Source of the DNA: VYDC01 sp963667515
GTDB taxonomy: Bacteria; Chloroflexota; Dehalococcoidia; UBA2979
DNA length: 64,000 nt
NCBI GenBank assembly: GCA_963667515.2
Contig: CAXXXY010000006.1
Span: 62,001-126,000 of the forward strand
Direction: 5' to 3'
The position numbers were made by a program, and so were the translations under genes. Below, one piece after another: positions 17,623-25,891 of the stretch (position 1 is the stretch's first letter; each line of letters starts with the position of its first letter). Below the pieces are notes generated by a model. It was not told where the DNA came from and made no database searches. It saw nothing but the letters and a program-made list of their open reading frames with translations.

Positions 17623-18378
17623 ATGCTTGCCCGAGTGCCCCGCGAAAAGCTCACAGAACACCTCGCCGCCATCTGCGGCGAGATCGCCGAGGCTTGCGAG
17701 CGCGCCGGGCGCGACCCCGCCGAGGTGACGCTCGTGGCGGTGACGAAGGGGCACCCCGTCGAGCGGGCGCGGGCGGCGCTCGCGGCGGGGCTCGCCGAGC
17801 TCGGCGAGAGCCGCGCGCAGGAGCTCGCGCCCAAGGCGCGGACGCTAGCCGAGGAGGGCGCGGCCACGCCCGCCGGCGAGGCGCCGCGCTGGCACTTCAT
17901 CGGCCACCTCCAGCGCAACAAGGTGGCAGGGGTGCTGCCGCTGCTCGCCTGCCTGCACTCGCTCGACTCGCAGCGCCTGCTCGCCGCCATCGAGCGGGAA
18001 CGCGCGAGGCGCCTCGAGGGCGCCGGAGAGCCCCTCGAAGGGGCTGCGACCGCGCCCCTCCCCTGCTACCTTGAGGTGAACGTCGCGGGAGACCCCGCGA
18101 AGCACGGCGTCCCGCCCGAGGGGCTGCCCGCGCTGCTCCGGGCGGCGCAGGCGAGCGAGGCGGTCGCCGTGCGCGGGCTGATGACCGTCGCGCCCGAGGG
18201 AGCGCCCGAGGCCGCGCGGCCCCACTTCCGGGCGCTGGCCGAGCTGGCGCGCGAGCACGGGCTCGCCGGGCTCTCGATGGGGATGACGGGCGACTACCGC
18301 GTCGCCATCGAGGAGGGGGCCACCGTGGTGCGCATCGGTACTGCGCTCCTCGGCGAGCGGCCCACGGGAGCGGCCTAG
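17623..18378 (+). CDS. yggS: YggS/PLPBP, PLP homeostasis protein
   Basis: PLP-binding TIM-barrel protein controlling free pyridoxal phosphate and amino-acid balance; no enzymatic activity is known. 251 residues. The PLP lysine is in LVAVTKGHP, and later motifs RWHFIGHLQRNK, VNVAGDPAKHGV, GLMTVAP and LSMGMTGDYRVAIEEGATVVRIGTALLG are typical. ATG 17623 with GAGG upstream is preferred to ATG 17596. Only 25 bp separate it from the divergent Abi-like start. The stop overlaps the proC GTG (TAGTG). Confidence 0.93.
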   Translation: MLARVPREKLTEHLAAICGEIAEACERAGRDPAEVTLVAVTKGHPVERARAALAAGLAELGESRAQELAPKARTLAEEGAATPAGEAPRWHFIGHLQRNKVAGVLPLLACLHSLDSQRLLAAIERERARRLEGAGEPLEGAATAPLPCYLEVNVAGDPAKHGVPPEGLPALLRAAQASEAVAVRGLMTVAPEGAPEAARPHFRALAELAREHGLAGLSMGMTGDYRVAIEEGATVVRIGTALLGERPTGAA

Positions 18379-19178
18379 TGCGCGTCGGCATCATCGGCGG
18401 CGGCTTCATGGGCGAGGCGTTCCTGCGCGGGCTGCTGCGCGCGAAGGTCGTCGCCCCCGGCGAGATGGCGATCGCCGAGGTCTCGCCGCCCCGCCGCACC
18501 GCCCTCACCGAGCACGGCGTGCGCGTCACCGACGACGCCGAGAGCGCGTGCATCGGCGCGGACGTGGTGCTGATCGCGGTCAAGCCGCAGGACTTCGAGG
18601 CGGCGGCGCAGGGGCTGCGTGGCGCGATCCCCGCCTCGGCGGTGCTGATGTCGATCGCGGCGGGCATCCGCCTCGCCCAGGTGCAGCGCGACTCCGGCCA
18701 CCGCGCCAGCGTGCGCGTGATGCCGAACCTCCCCGCCGCGATCGGCGAAGGTGCCGCCGTCTACCACGCGGCGCCCGAGCTCTCGGCGGCGCAGCGCGAG
18801 ACCGTGCAGCGCATGCTCTCCGCGGTCGCGACGGTGGTGGTGGAGGTCGACGACGACGACGCGGTCGACCTCGCCACGGCGGTGCACGGCTCCGGCCCCG
18901 CCTACATCTACATGGTGGTGGAGTCGATGATCGAGGCGGCCGTGCGCCTCGGGATGAAGCGGGCGGACGCGCAGCGGCTGGTGCTCGCCACCGTGGCGGG
19001 CTCGGCGCGCTACGCGCTGGGCACCGAGACGGCGCCGGCGGAGCTGCGCTACGCCGTCACCTCGCCCGGCGGCACGACCGCGGCGGCGATCGCCGAGCTG
19101 GAGGCGGCCGGCCTGCGCGCGGCCTTCGACGACGCGATCGAGGCGGCGTACGCGCGAGCCCAGGAGCTCGGGGAGTAG
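18378..19178 (+). CDS. proC: Pyrroline-5-carboxylate reductase
   Basis: NAD(P)H-dependent last step of proline synthesis. 266 residues, normal length. The N-terminal Rossmann motif GIIGGGFMGEAFLRGLL, VLIAVKPQDF, the RVMPNLPAAIGEGAAVY segment, and C-terminal GSGPAYIYMVVESMIEAAVRLG and VTSPGGTTAAAI are diagnostic. The GTG start overlaps the yggS stop. The yggS-proC-yggT order is common in many bacteria and supports all three calls. Confidence 0.95.
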   Translation: MRVGIIGGGFMGEAFLRGLLRAKVVAPGEMAIAEVSPPRRTALTEHGVRVTDDAESACIGADVVLIAVKPQDFEAAAQGLRGAIPASAVLMSIAAGIRLAQVQRDSGHRASVRVMPNLPAAIGEGAAVYHAAPELSAAQRETVQRMLSAVATVVVEVDDDDAVDLATAVHGSGPAYIYMVVESMIEAAVRLGMKRADAQRLVLATVAGSARYALGTETAPAELRYAVTSPGGTTAAAIAELEAAGLRAAFDDAIEAAYARAQELGE

Positions 19179-19180
19179 CG

Positions 19181-19438
19181 ATGGACTCGGTGGTTGAGCT
19201 CGTCGAGGTGCTCATCAAGGGCCTGATCTTCGCCATCTTCCTCCGCGCGATCACGAGCTGGTTCCCCATCGATCGGAACGGCCCGCTCGTCCGCGCGCTC
19301 GACTCCGTCACCGAGCCCGTGCTCGGCCCGCTGCGCCGCCTGATCCCGCGCATCGGCATGATCGACATCTCGCCGATGGTCGCGATCCTCGTGCTCTACG
19401 CCCTGCTCTGGGTGCTCCAGTCGGGCTCCGTCTCCTAA
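19181..19438 (+). CDS. yggT: YggT-family membrane protein
   Basis: 85 residues, one YggT repeat: a hydrophobic helix (VEVLIKGLIFAIFLRAITSWFPI), a loop with LVRALDSVTEPVLGPLRRLIPRIGMIDISPMVAIL, and a second helix. Function is unresolved; it is often next to yggS/proC and division genes. It follows proC by 2 nt. A mini-hairpin repeat starts immediately after its TAA. Confidence 0.88.
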   Translation: MDSVVELVEVLIKGLIFAIFLRAITSWFPIDRNGPLVRALDSVTEPVLGPLRRLIPRIGMIDISPMVAILVLYALLWVLQSGSVS

Positions 19439-19688
19439 CAGCGTTCCGCTGCACCTTGACGGCTGCCGCTCCTCGAAGAGAGCCGCGCGCCGGTCCCGTC
19501 CGCACGGCGTCGTTGCTTGGCCCTCGAGCCCGCCTCTCGACCGCCTGAGCATCCCCGACACCGCGAGCAGCAGCGGCAGCCCCTCGAGTCCAGTGGAACG
19601 CTGGCCCTCGAGCCCGCCTCTCGCCCGCCCGAGCATCCCCGACGCCGCGAGCCGCAGCGGCAGCCCCTCGAGTCCAGCGGAACGCTGG
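19439..19688. repeat. Mini-hairpin repeat cluster with an 84-bp tandem duplication
   Basis: A forward unit CAGCG-TTC-CGCTG (19439-19451) follows yggT. Facing it are two reverse units, CCAGTG-GAA-CGCTGG (19590-19604, one G-T wobble) and CCAGCG-GAA-CGCTGG (19674-19688). The two reverse units are the ends of an 84-bp tandem duplication (about 19518-19601 and 19602-19685) that repeats CCCTCGAGCCCGCCTCTCG. No gene is seen between yggT and 19783. Confidence 0.8.
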
Positions 19689-19782
19689 CGCTGGTGATGG
19701 GGGGCACAGTGCTCGGCGGCGCGCGGCGCGATCGTGGATGGGCGCCTTCCACCCGAGCCGTTGCCGCGAAGGAGAGCCGCCG

Positions 19783-20357
19783 ATGGTGCAGGTCGTCGAG
19801 CAGATCCGGGTCGAGGCGCCGAGCGAGCGCGTGTGGGCGGTGCTCGCGGACCTCGGCGGCGTCGCCGAGTGGAACCCCACCGTCGACCACGCCGTCGCCA
19901 CCTCGGAGGCGAGCGGCGGGCTGGGCGCGGCGCGATCTGCGCCGTCGGAGGCATGGGCACCGTCGAGGAGACGGTGGTGGCGTGGGACGAGGGTCGCGAG
20001 ATGCTCTACGAGGTCGAGGGCGCGGCGATGATGCGTCGGATGCGCGCCGGCTTCACGCTGGCGCCCGTCGAGGCGGGGGCCGCGACGCTCGTCACGATGC
20101 GCGGGGACTTCGCGATGCGCGGCGGGCCGCTGGGTGCGCTGATGGCGACGACGGTGGGCCGACGCAAGCTGCGCGGCACGATGCGCAGCGTGCTCGCCGG
20201 CCTGCGCGCGCACGTGCAACGTTACGTTGCATCCGAGGGGCTGCCGCTCCTACGAGAGGGCCCGCCACCCGGTCGCCCGAATGCTCCCAACCGCCGAGCA
20301 GAAGCGGCAGCCACTCGAGTCCAGCGGAACGCTGGGCGGAGCGCTGGCGTTGGTTAG
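19783..20357 (+). pseudogene. SRPBCC/polyketide-cyclase-like protein, frameshifted
   Basis: START/SRPBCC-fold ligand-binding protein. The N-terminal 50 residues (MVQVVEQIRVEAPSERVWAV ... EWNPTV) run from ATG 19783 behind an AAGGAG site. The rest (ICAVGGMGTVEETVVAWDEG ... MRSVLAGLRAHVQ) is in another frame. One missing base near 19935 joins them. After GLRAHV the open frame runs into a mini-hairpin repeat, which supplies about 45 extra residues to the stop at 20357. Whether the frameshift is real or an assembly error is open. Confidence 0.7.
20216..20335. repeat. Inverted pair of mini-hairpin repeat units at the 3' end of the SRPBCC gene
   Basis: GCAACG-TTA-CGTTGC (20216-20230; loop TTA rather than TTC) with the CGAGGGGCTGCCGCTCCT flank faces CCAGCG-GAA-CGCTGG (20321-20335). 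The pair spans 120 bp and lies inside the open frame that ends the SRPBCC gene. Confidence 0.8.
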
Positions 20358-20752
20358 CCGCTCGTGAGGGCGTCGGCGCCGGCCTGAGCCGCGAGCTCGT
20401 CGTTGGCGGCGGAGCTGCCGCCCGCGCCGATCCCGCCCACGAGCTCGCCGCGCACGCGGATCGGCACGCCGCCCTGCGAGCGCACCAGCCGTCCGCCGTG
20501 CAGCTCGGCCGTCGCCAGCGCCACCTGCTCCGACACCTCGATCGCGCCGCTCGGCACGCCGAAGAGCGCAGCGGCGCGGGCCTTCCCCGTGGCCACGTCG
20601 GCGGCAAAGGCGCGCGTGCCGTCCATGCGTGCCGACGCCACCGTGTAGCCGCGATCGTCGACGACGGCGATGCCGAGCCGCGCGTCGAGATCGCGCGCCC
20701 GCTCGATCGCGGCGCGCAGCGCGCGCTCCGCCTGCTCGTAGCTCAGCGCCAT
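20354..20752 (-). CDS. GlcG/HbpS-like (DUF336) protein
   Basis: 132 residues, full length for the GlcG/HbpS family: MALSYEQAERALRAAIERAR, then VVDDRGYTVASARMDGTRAFAADVATGKARAA, QGGVPIRVRGELVGGIGAGG and a C-terminal AAQAGADAL. Family members bind heme or corrin-like ligands or accompany glycolate and diol metabolism genes; no specific substrate can be read here. The ATG at 20752 is chosen by family alignment; longer upstream open sequence is not coding-like. Confidence 0.8.
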   Translation of the reverse strand: MALSYEQAERALRAAIERARDLDARLGIAVVDDRGYTVASARMDGTRAFAADVATGKARAAALFGVPSGAIEVSEQVALATAELHGGRLVRSQGGVPIRVRGELVGGIGAGGSSAANDELAAQAGADALTSG

Positions 20753-20906
20753 CGCGCCTCCCCTCGCCGCTCGCCGCTGCGCGCACGGTGCCAGCCGCGA
20801 CGTGCCTCGTCCATGGCCCGCGCGCCCCGCAGCCAACGGCGAGGAATCCGAATCGCGCCGACGCTCGTTCACCCACTGCACCCACCCGCAGGGAGGGGAT
20901 CCTTTT

Positions 20907-21472
20907 ATGGCAAGCGAAACACGGCGCCGCGCCGTCCGCTGGGGGCCGCGCTCTTCGTGGCGCTCGGACTCACGGCGATCCCGTTGACCGCGTTCGCGCA
21001 GCAGGGGGCGAGCGTCGACGTCGCGCTCGCGCGCTTCAGCGTGACGCCGAGCGTGCAGTCGGTCGCGCCGGGATCCGTCACGTTCGACGCCGCCGGCAAC
21101 TTCCACCAGCTCACGGTGATCCGCACGGACCTCCAGCCCGATGCGCTCCCCCAGTCGGGGGACGCTGTGGACCTGAGCGGCCTCGACGTGATCGGCGCGA
21201 CGGATGTGCTGCGGGACGGCGCGACAGCGCAGGTGAGCGCGGACCTCGCAGCGGGCAGCTACGTCCTGATCTGCAACGTGCCCACCCACTACGCCCAGGG
21301 GATGCGGACCGCCTTCACGGTGTCCTCGCAGGTCACCCCGCCGGCCGCCGGGAACGCCGCCATCGCGTCGAGCGCGACGTCGGGCGGCAGCTCGACGGCG
21401 CTCGCGGCGCTGCTGCTCGCGGTCGCGGTCGGCGGGCGCGCGCTGACGTCGGCCAACGAGCGGCGAGCCTAG
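20907..21472 (+). pseudogene. Secreted blue-copper (cupredoxin-like) protein, apparent N-terminal frameshift
   Basis: Plastocyanin/sulfocyanin-like protein. ATG 20907 follows a strong GGAGGGGAT site but its frame closes early. The main frame carries LFVALGLTAIPLTAFAQQ (signal peptide), a copper-site half around GNFHQLTVIR, and CNVPTHYAQGM with Cys, His and Met ligands. It ends with a hydrophobic helix (STALAALLLAVAVGG) as membrane anchor. One base missing from a G-run near 20940-20950 would join start and body. It pairs with the following YceI-like gene. Confidence 0.7.
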
Positions 21473-21523
21473 CTCGCGCCGAGCGCGGGCACCGCGGGTG
21501 AGGAGGCGCGGTCGCGGGCAGCG

Positions 21524-22590
21524 ATGACCGCGGGACTCCTCTCGGGGGCGATCGCGGCGGGGGCGGCAGCTCTGCTGTCGCCGCCGCTGCACGCGCCCAA
21601 CGACACGCTCTTCAACACCGCCTCGATCACGCTCGGCGCACTGGCGGCGGGCGTCGCCGCCGGTGCCCTGTGGTCCGCGCTGGCGCCGAGGCCGGATCGC
21701 GCGCGACTCTTCGGCGGAGCATGGGCGCTGATTCTGCTGGCGACGCTCGTCGCGCTCGCGGTCGGCGACGGGCAGCTGGAGCGGCTGCTCGCCTTCGGCG
21801 CGCCGCTGGCGGCGCTGATCCTCGGCGTCACCGGCGTGCTGACGCCATTGCTCGACGGCGCGCGGCTGCCGCGGCTGTGGCCCGGCGCCGCCGCCGCGCC
21901 CGTCGCGCTCACCGTCGGCGTCGCGGTGGCAGCGCGAGGGCGACGCCGACGGCGACGCCGGCTGCCGCGACACCGGCCGCCACCGCGTCGGCGGCGGCGG
22001 CGGCGACACCGACGCCCGCGCCGACGCCCGCGGTCGGCGTGCCGCCGTTCGTGGTGCCCGCGCAGCTCGAAGGCGTCAGCTTCACCGTCGGCGAGGGCTC
22101 GGAGGCGACCTTCTCCGTCACGGAGCAGCTCGCGGTCCTGCCGCTGCCCAACGAGGCGGTGGTACGGACGAGCGGGCTGGGCGGAGCGATCCACCTCGAC
22201 GGGCGGCCCACCGTCATCACGATCGATCTGCGCGCGCTCGCGAGCGACCAGTCGCGGCGCGACCGCTACATCCGCAACACCATGTTCCCGGACCACGAGA
22301 CCGCCACGCTCACCGTCGAGGGGATCGGCGCGCTCCCCGAGCGCTACGACGGGGAGGTGCTGGAGCGCGAAGTGACGGGCCTGCTCAGCATCCGCGGCGT
22401 CGAGGCTGCAGTGCCGCTCGCCCTGGAAACGCGGCTGGACGGCGACATGCTCTTCGTGCTCGGGCGCGGCACCTTCACCTGGCAGCAGCTGGAGATCGAG
22501 CCGCCGAGCAGCGCCGCCGCGGTCTCCGTGGAGGACGAGGTGCGCGTGGAGGTGCTGCTCGCCGCGCGCGCCGACCTCGACGACGGCTAG
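21524..22590 (+). pseudogene. Membrane-anchored YceI-like protein, frameshifted
   Basis: The N-terminal 140 residues form four or so hydrophobic helices (MTAGLLSGAIAAGAAALLS; ALILLATLVALAVGD; FGAPLAALILGVTGVLTP). After a one-base slip near 21930 the other frame gives a Thr/Pro/Ala linker (ATPTATPAAATP) and a YceI lipid-binding domain: VSFTVGEGSEATFSVTEQL, IDLRALASDQSRRDRYIRN, and TFTWQQLEI near the end. YceI domains bind isoprenoid lipids. The cupredoxin-YceI neighbourhood suggests an extracytoplasmic redox pair, but this is inference. Confidence 0.72.
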
Positions 22591-22655
22591 CCGGCCATCG
22601 TCCGACTCGCCCGCACCAGCGCCCCCTCAACTCGCCGCACGCGCGACCGACGATC

Positions 22656-22670
22656 GGGGGGAGACCCCCC
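22656..22670. terminator. Possible terminator hairpin (GGGGGG-AGA-CCCCCC)
   Basis: A perfect 6-bp G/C stem with a 3-nt loop, 65 nt after the YceI-like gene and 30 nt before the riboswitch. It has no T-run and may equally be part of the riboswitch leader. Confidence 0.35.
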
Positions 22671-22699
22671 GCACCGCCCTCGCGGGTACGGCGCGTCGG

Positions 22700-22797
22700 G
22701 GCTCATCGACAAGGGCAAACCCGTCGAAAGGCGGGGGCGCAAAGGCACGGGCCTACACCCCCGCGGGGGGCACGGTCGCCGGCCTGCCGAAGGAGCC
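22700..22797 (+). promoter_or_regulatory. c-di-GMP class I (GEMM-I) riboswitch
   Basis: The GEMM-I landmarks occur in order and with correct spacing: ACAAGGGCAAACC (22709 on), CGAAAG (22725), GGGGGCGCAAAG (22733-22744), GGGCCTAC (22749-22756), a variable GC stem, then ACGGTCGCCGG and TGCCGAAGG (to 22793), matching the tetraloop/receptor fold and G/C ligand contacts of the class. Outer stem: GGCTC 22700-22704 pairs with GAGCC 22793-22797. The 3' strand includes most of an AGGAG ribosome site, so ligand binding could hide it. Class I aptamers bind cyclic di-GMP. Confidence 0.85.
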
Positions 22798-22801
22798 GCG
22801 C

Positions 22802-22966
22802 GTGCCCCGGTCACCGCTCCGCGCTCGCGCGAGGTCGCTCCCGCCGCCCGCCTTCGAGCTGCCCGCTCACGCGGTCCGCGCGCCGGCCCCGGAGCCGCGG
22901 CGCGCCCTCGCACGCCCGCGACACGACGCGCTCCCGACCGGCTCGCCCCCGCGGCAGCGAGGCTAG
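22802..22966 (+). CDS. Hypothetical 54-residue Pro/Arg-rich ORF behind the riboswitch
   Basis: GTG 22802 lies 6 nt after the AGGAG at the 3' end of the riboswitch, and the frame runs 54 codons to TAG 22964-22966. The product starts VPRSPLRARARSLPPPAFEL and is rich in Pro, Arg and Ala, with no recognisable domain, signal or membrane segment. It could be the regulated gene, a regulatory leader, or chance in GC-rich DNA. From its stop to 23083 no other plus-strand gene is apparent. Confidence 0.3.
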   Translation: MPRSPLRARARSLPPPAFELPAHAVRAPAPEPRRALARPRHDALPTGSPPRQRG

Positions 22967-23083
22967 CCGCCGCGGCACAGACGCTCGAGAGAGGGTGGGC
23001 TGGGCCCGGACCGCGCCGACACTCAGGTGCGCGCGGCCGGGCCTCACGGCCTCCTTCAGACGTCCGTGCTCGCGCGTCTCTGC

Positions 23084-23371
23084 TCAGGCGTCACCGCGGA
23101 TCACCTCCTCGCGCGGCGGGCTGTAGATGCCGAGGTAGGTCACGGGCGTCAGCGCCTCCATCTGGTGACGCACGCCCGGCGGGATGCGCGCCACGGTGCC
23201 CGGCCCCGCCTCCCGCGTCTCGCCGCCGACGGTGAAGCGCGCGCGCCCCGCCAGCAGGTGCACGAGCTGCTCCTGCGGATGCGCGTGATCCTGGCTCGTC
23301 CCCGCCTCGCGCTCCACGTGCACGAGCATCACGTTCTCGCCCACCACCAGCCGCCGGCGCCGACCCGGCAT
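23084..23371 (-). CDS. Small cupin-domain protein
   Basis: 95 residues, a single cupin barrel: metal motif 1 around HAHPQEQLVHLLAGRARF and motif 2 around PGTVARIPPGVRHQMEAL, ending LGIYSPPREEVIRG. Such small cupins act as metal-dependent sugar, dioxygenase-like or ligand-sensing proteins; the substrate is not visible. The reading frame stays open upstream of ATG 23371 (YFHDLAEVGAQE) without a start codon, so the true N-terminus may be longer. The IS481 copy sits 204 bp upstream. Bases 23372-23574 hold nothing else recognisable. Confidence 0.75.
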   Translation of the reverse strand: MPGRRRRLVVGENVMLVHVEREAGTSQDHAHPQEQLVHLLAGRARFTVGGETREAGPGTVARIPPGVRHQMEALTPVTYLGIYSPPREEVIRGDA

Positions 23372-23578
23372 CTCCTGCGCACCGACCTCGGCCAGGTCGT
23401 GGAAGTAGCCGCTCCCCTCGCGCCTCCGATCCTCGAACGCCTCGTCGCCGCGCCCACCCGGGCTCGGCGCGCCGACGATACCGCGGCGGCGGCGCGGCGC
23501 ACCTCGGCGCGCGGATGCGGCGTCGAGGCGTTCGAGGGCGGGGCGATCGAGCGCGCGGCGGTCGAGGGGCAGTGCTAG

Positions 23579-24630
23579 CTGTACTACCCAGGAAGGTTGT
23601 TCACAGGCGGGAGGCGGGGACGGCCCCGCCGACGCCGCCGTGCGGTCGGCGGTGATTGTAGCGGTAGAGCCAGCGTGGGAGCTGGCGCAGCCGCTCGGCG
23701 TTGGAGCGGTAGGGGCGGGCGTAGGCCCACTCGTTCTGCAGGATCTGGATGAAACGCTCGGCTTTGCCGTTCGTCTGCGGGCGGTAGGGCCGCGTGTGCG
23801 ACAGCCGCACGTCTGCGGCAGCGGCGGCGCCGTGGAAGCTGCGGGCGACGGTGTAGGCCTTCGCGTTGTCGGTCAGGACCCGGCGCACGCGCACGCCACG
23901 CCGGCGGAAGGCCGCGAGCGCCTGCTCGAGGAAGGCGGCGCAGCTCGCGCCACGCTCGTCGGGCAGGACGGAGACGTAGGCGTAACGGCTGTGGTCGTCG
24001 ACGGCGACGTGTAGGTACTCCAGCCCCAGCGAACGCCGCGAATGCGGCCCGGAGCGCGTCTCGGCGAAGCCAGACGCCATTCGCTTGCCGCCGCCCTCGG
24101 GGACGCGCCCGAGCTTCTTCACGTCGAGATGCAGCAGGTCGCCGGGGGCGTCGTGCTCGTAGCGGACCGGCTCCCGGGTGACGCGGTGCAGGCAGTCGAG
24201 CCGGTTGAGGCCGCGGCGCCGCAGCACGGCGTAGACCGTGGAGCGGGCGACCCCGAGCGCCCACTGGATGCGATGCGGCCCGAATCCCTGCGTGCGTCGC
24301 ACGGCGCAGATGCGTCGCTCCAGCTCGGGCGGCGTGCGCCGAGGATGCGCGCGCGGGGCGGAGCTGCGGTCCTCGAGCCCTGCCGCTCCCTCCGCCCGGA
24401 AGCGCCCCAGCCACTTGGCAACGGTGTGGCGGGAGACGCGGAAGTGGCGAGCGACCTCAGCCTGGGGCCAGCCGGCGTCCACTTCCCGCACGAGCTCGAG
24501 TCGGGTCAGCGGCGTCAGCCGCGCGTTACGATGGGCCATGAGGGTGTCCTCTCCTCGCTACTGCCGTGCTGTCACACACAGCAGCGGGCGAGGCCCCTCA
24601 TCCTGTCAACAACCTACGTGGGAACTACAG
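23579..24630 (-). mobile_element. IS481-family element, copy 1 (1052 bp)
   Basis: One transposase gene between 28-bp imperfect terminal repeats beginning TGTACTACCC at one end and TGTAGTTCCC at the other; both continue to AGGTTGTT(C/G)ACAGG. CTAG borders the element on each side (23575-23578, 24631-24634), and GCTAGC is shared on both sides here. The right CTAG provides the TAG stop of the SGNH hydrolase gene. Four copies of identical length in the window indicate recent spread. Confidence 0.93.
23601..24539 (-). CDS. IS481-family transposase, copy 1
   Basis: 312 residues. An N-terminal helix-turn-helix (WPQAEVARHFRVSRHTVAKW) and a second HTH-like region (GFGPHRIQWALGVARSTVYAVL) precede an rve core. 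Catalytic residues: D139 (LLHLDVKKLG), D224 (VLTDNAKAY) and E261 (NGKAERFIQIL), about DD36E. ATG 24539 is preceded by a GAGGACACCCTC segment. This copy differs from the others at C116 and S156 (Arg and Pro elsewhere). Confidence 0.95.
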   Translation of the reverse strand: MAHRNARLTPLTRLELVREVDAGWPQAEVARHFRVSRHTVAKWLGRFRAEGAAGLEDRSSAPRAHPRRTPPELERRICAVRRTQGFGPHRIQWALGVARSTVYAVLRRRGLNRLDCLHRVTREPVRYEHDAPGDLLHLDVKKLGRVPEGGGKRMASGFAETRSGPHSRRSLGLEYLHVAVDDHSRYAYVSVLPDERGASCAAFLEQALAAFRRRGVRVRRVLTDNAKAYTVARSFHGAAAAADVRLSHTRPYRPQTNGKAERFIQILQNEWAYARPYRSNAERLRQLPRWLYRYNHRRPHGGVGGAVPASRL

Positions 24631-25677
24631 CTAGCCGGCGGCGACGGGCTCGCTCGCGGCGGCCGCGCCCGCAGCGACCATCCGGCGGCGGATCGCCGGC
24701 GCCAGCGAGTCTGCGAGCGCGCGGTGGCCCGCGGCGGTGGGGTGCACGTCGACGGGGAAGCGGAAGCCGCGCCGCGTGGCACGCGGATAGCGCAGCAGGT
24801 CGGGCAGCGGGTCGTGCACGGCGAGGGCGGGCGGGCGCTCCAGCTCCGCGAAGCGCGCGCGGTAGCCGGAAGGCGAGGCGACCTCGTCCATGTGCTGCGC
24901 GAGCAGCAGCGGCACCACCAGCAGCGGCGCGCTCGACTCGGCGGCCCAGCGCTCGAGGATCGCTCGCATCAGCAGCCACGACGGCTCGTCGGCGCGCTGG
25001 TACTGCCAGTCGGGGTAGGCGCCCGTGACGCGCCTCGCCAGCCGCGACGCGCGCGGCCCCAGCCGGTAGACGAGGTCGCGCAGACGGCCGCGAGACGGCG
25101 CGCCCGAGGGGTACGGCGCGTCGCCCGCCGCCAGCGAGGCCGGGTCGATCGGGTCAGCCGGCACCGGCACCTGGCGCAGCGCCAGCGACCCATCGTCCTC
25201 GCGGGTGAAGTAGGGACGCGCGAAGAGGCGGTAGCCCGTCTCCGTGGGCGCCGCGAACTTCATCGTGCTGGCCACGATGCGCGCGATGTTCTCGACCCAG
25301 ATCGCGACGACCACGAGATCGTGCTCGATCCCCCGCGCCAGCTCGCGGTAGGCGAGGTACTGCTGATCGGTGCCGCTGCCCGAGATGCCGAAGTTGTAGA
25401 CCTCGAGGCCCGGCGTGCCGGCCTCCAGGACGTCGCCGTCGCGCTTCGCGTTGCTGACGCCGTCGCCCACCGTGAAGGAGTCGCCGAAGAGCAGCACGCG
25501 GTAGGTCCCCGGCGCCTTCTCGGCTGTGTACTCGCGGTCGGAGCGCAGCCCCATCGCGTTGGCGCACAGCAGGTAGCCGCCGCCCTCGTGGGGGGCGCGC
25601 GTGCGCAGACCGGGCGCGAAGGTGTGCCCGATGACGGGGTGATAGCGGAAGTGGTCGCGCGTGCCGAGGCTCGCCAT
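24631..25677 (-). CDS. SGNH/GDSL-family hydrolase-like protein
   Basis: 348 residues. The SGNH esterase block I is VLLFGDSFTVGDGVSN (nucleophile Ser), block III-like GISGSGTDQQYLAYREL contains the Gly/Asn region, and the end has FPVDVHPTAAGHRALADSL with the D-x-x-H catalytic pair. Such proteins act as esterases or polysaccharide acetyl-esterases. No signal peptide was seen. ATG 25677 is preferred because upstream open sequence is low-complexity. It is divergent from a family 2 glycosyltransferase, hinting at surface glycan modification. Its TAG stop lies in the CTAG bordering IS481 copy 1. Confidence 0.82.
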   Translation of the reverse strand: MASLGTRDHFRYHPVIGHTFAPGLRTRAPHEGGGYLLCANAMGLRSDREYTAEKAPGTYRVLLFGDSFTVGDGVSNAKRDGDVLEAGTPGLEVYNFGISGSGTDQQYLAYRELARGIEHDLVVVAIWVENIARIVASTMKFAAPTETGYRLFARPYFTREDDGSLALRQVPVPADPIDPASLAAGDAPYPSGAPSRGRLRDLVYRLGPRASRLARRVTGAYPDWQYQRADEPSWLLMRAILERWAAESSAPLLVVPLLLAQHMDEVASPSGYRARFAELERPPALAVHDPLPDLLRYPRATRRGFRFPVDVHPTAAGHRALADSLAPAIRRRMVAAGAAAASEPVAAG

Positions 25678-25891
25678 GCGTCCTCCGTCGCTCCGGGCGG
25701 TGGTCGGGCCGCCAGGAAGAGACGGTCGCAGCCGCGGGTGGACGCCCCGTGGAGGAGGTGTCGGGCGCCCGCCGGGCGCGAGGTCCTCGCAAGCGCTCAC
25801 TCTTGGCTCGACCGCGACGGTCGATGATTTCGGCGTCCTCCCTCGCGATGTGCGCGCCGGGTGGGATGCTGGATCGGAACGGTTGCGGAGC

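Noticed and set aside
19439..19688. Repeats that could suggest a CRISPR array
   Set aside because: Only a few units, variable spacing, inverted orientations and internal hairpins; no leader and no cas genes.
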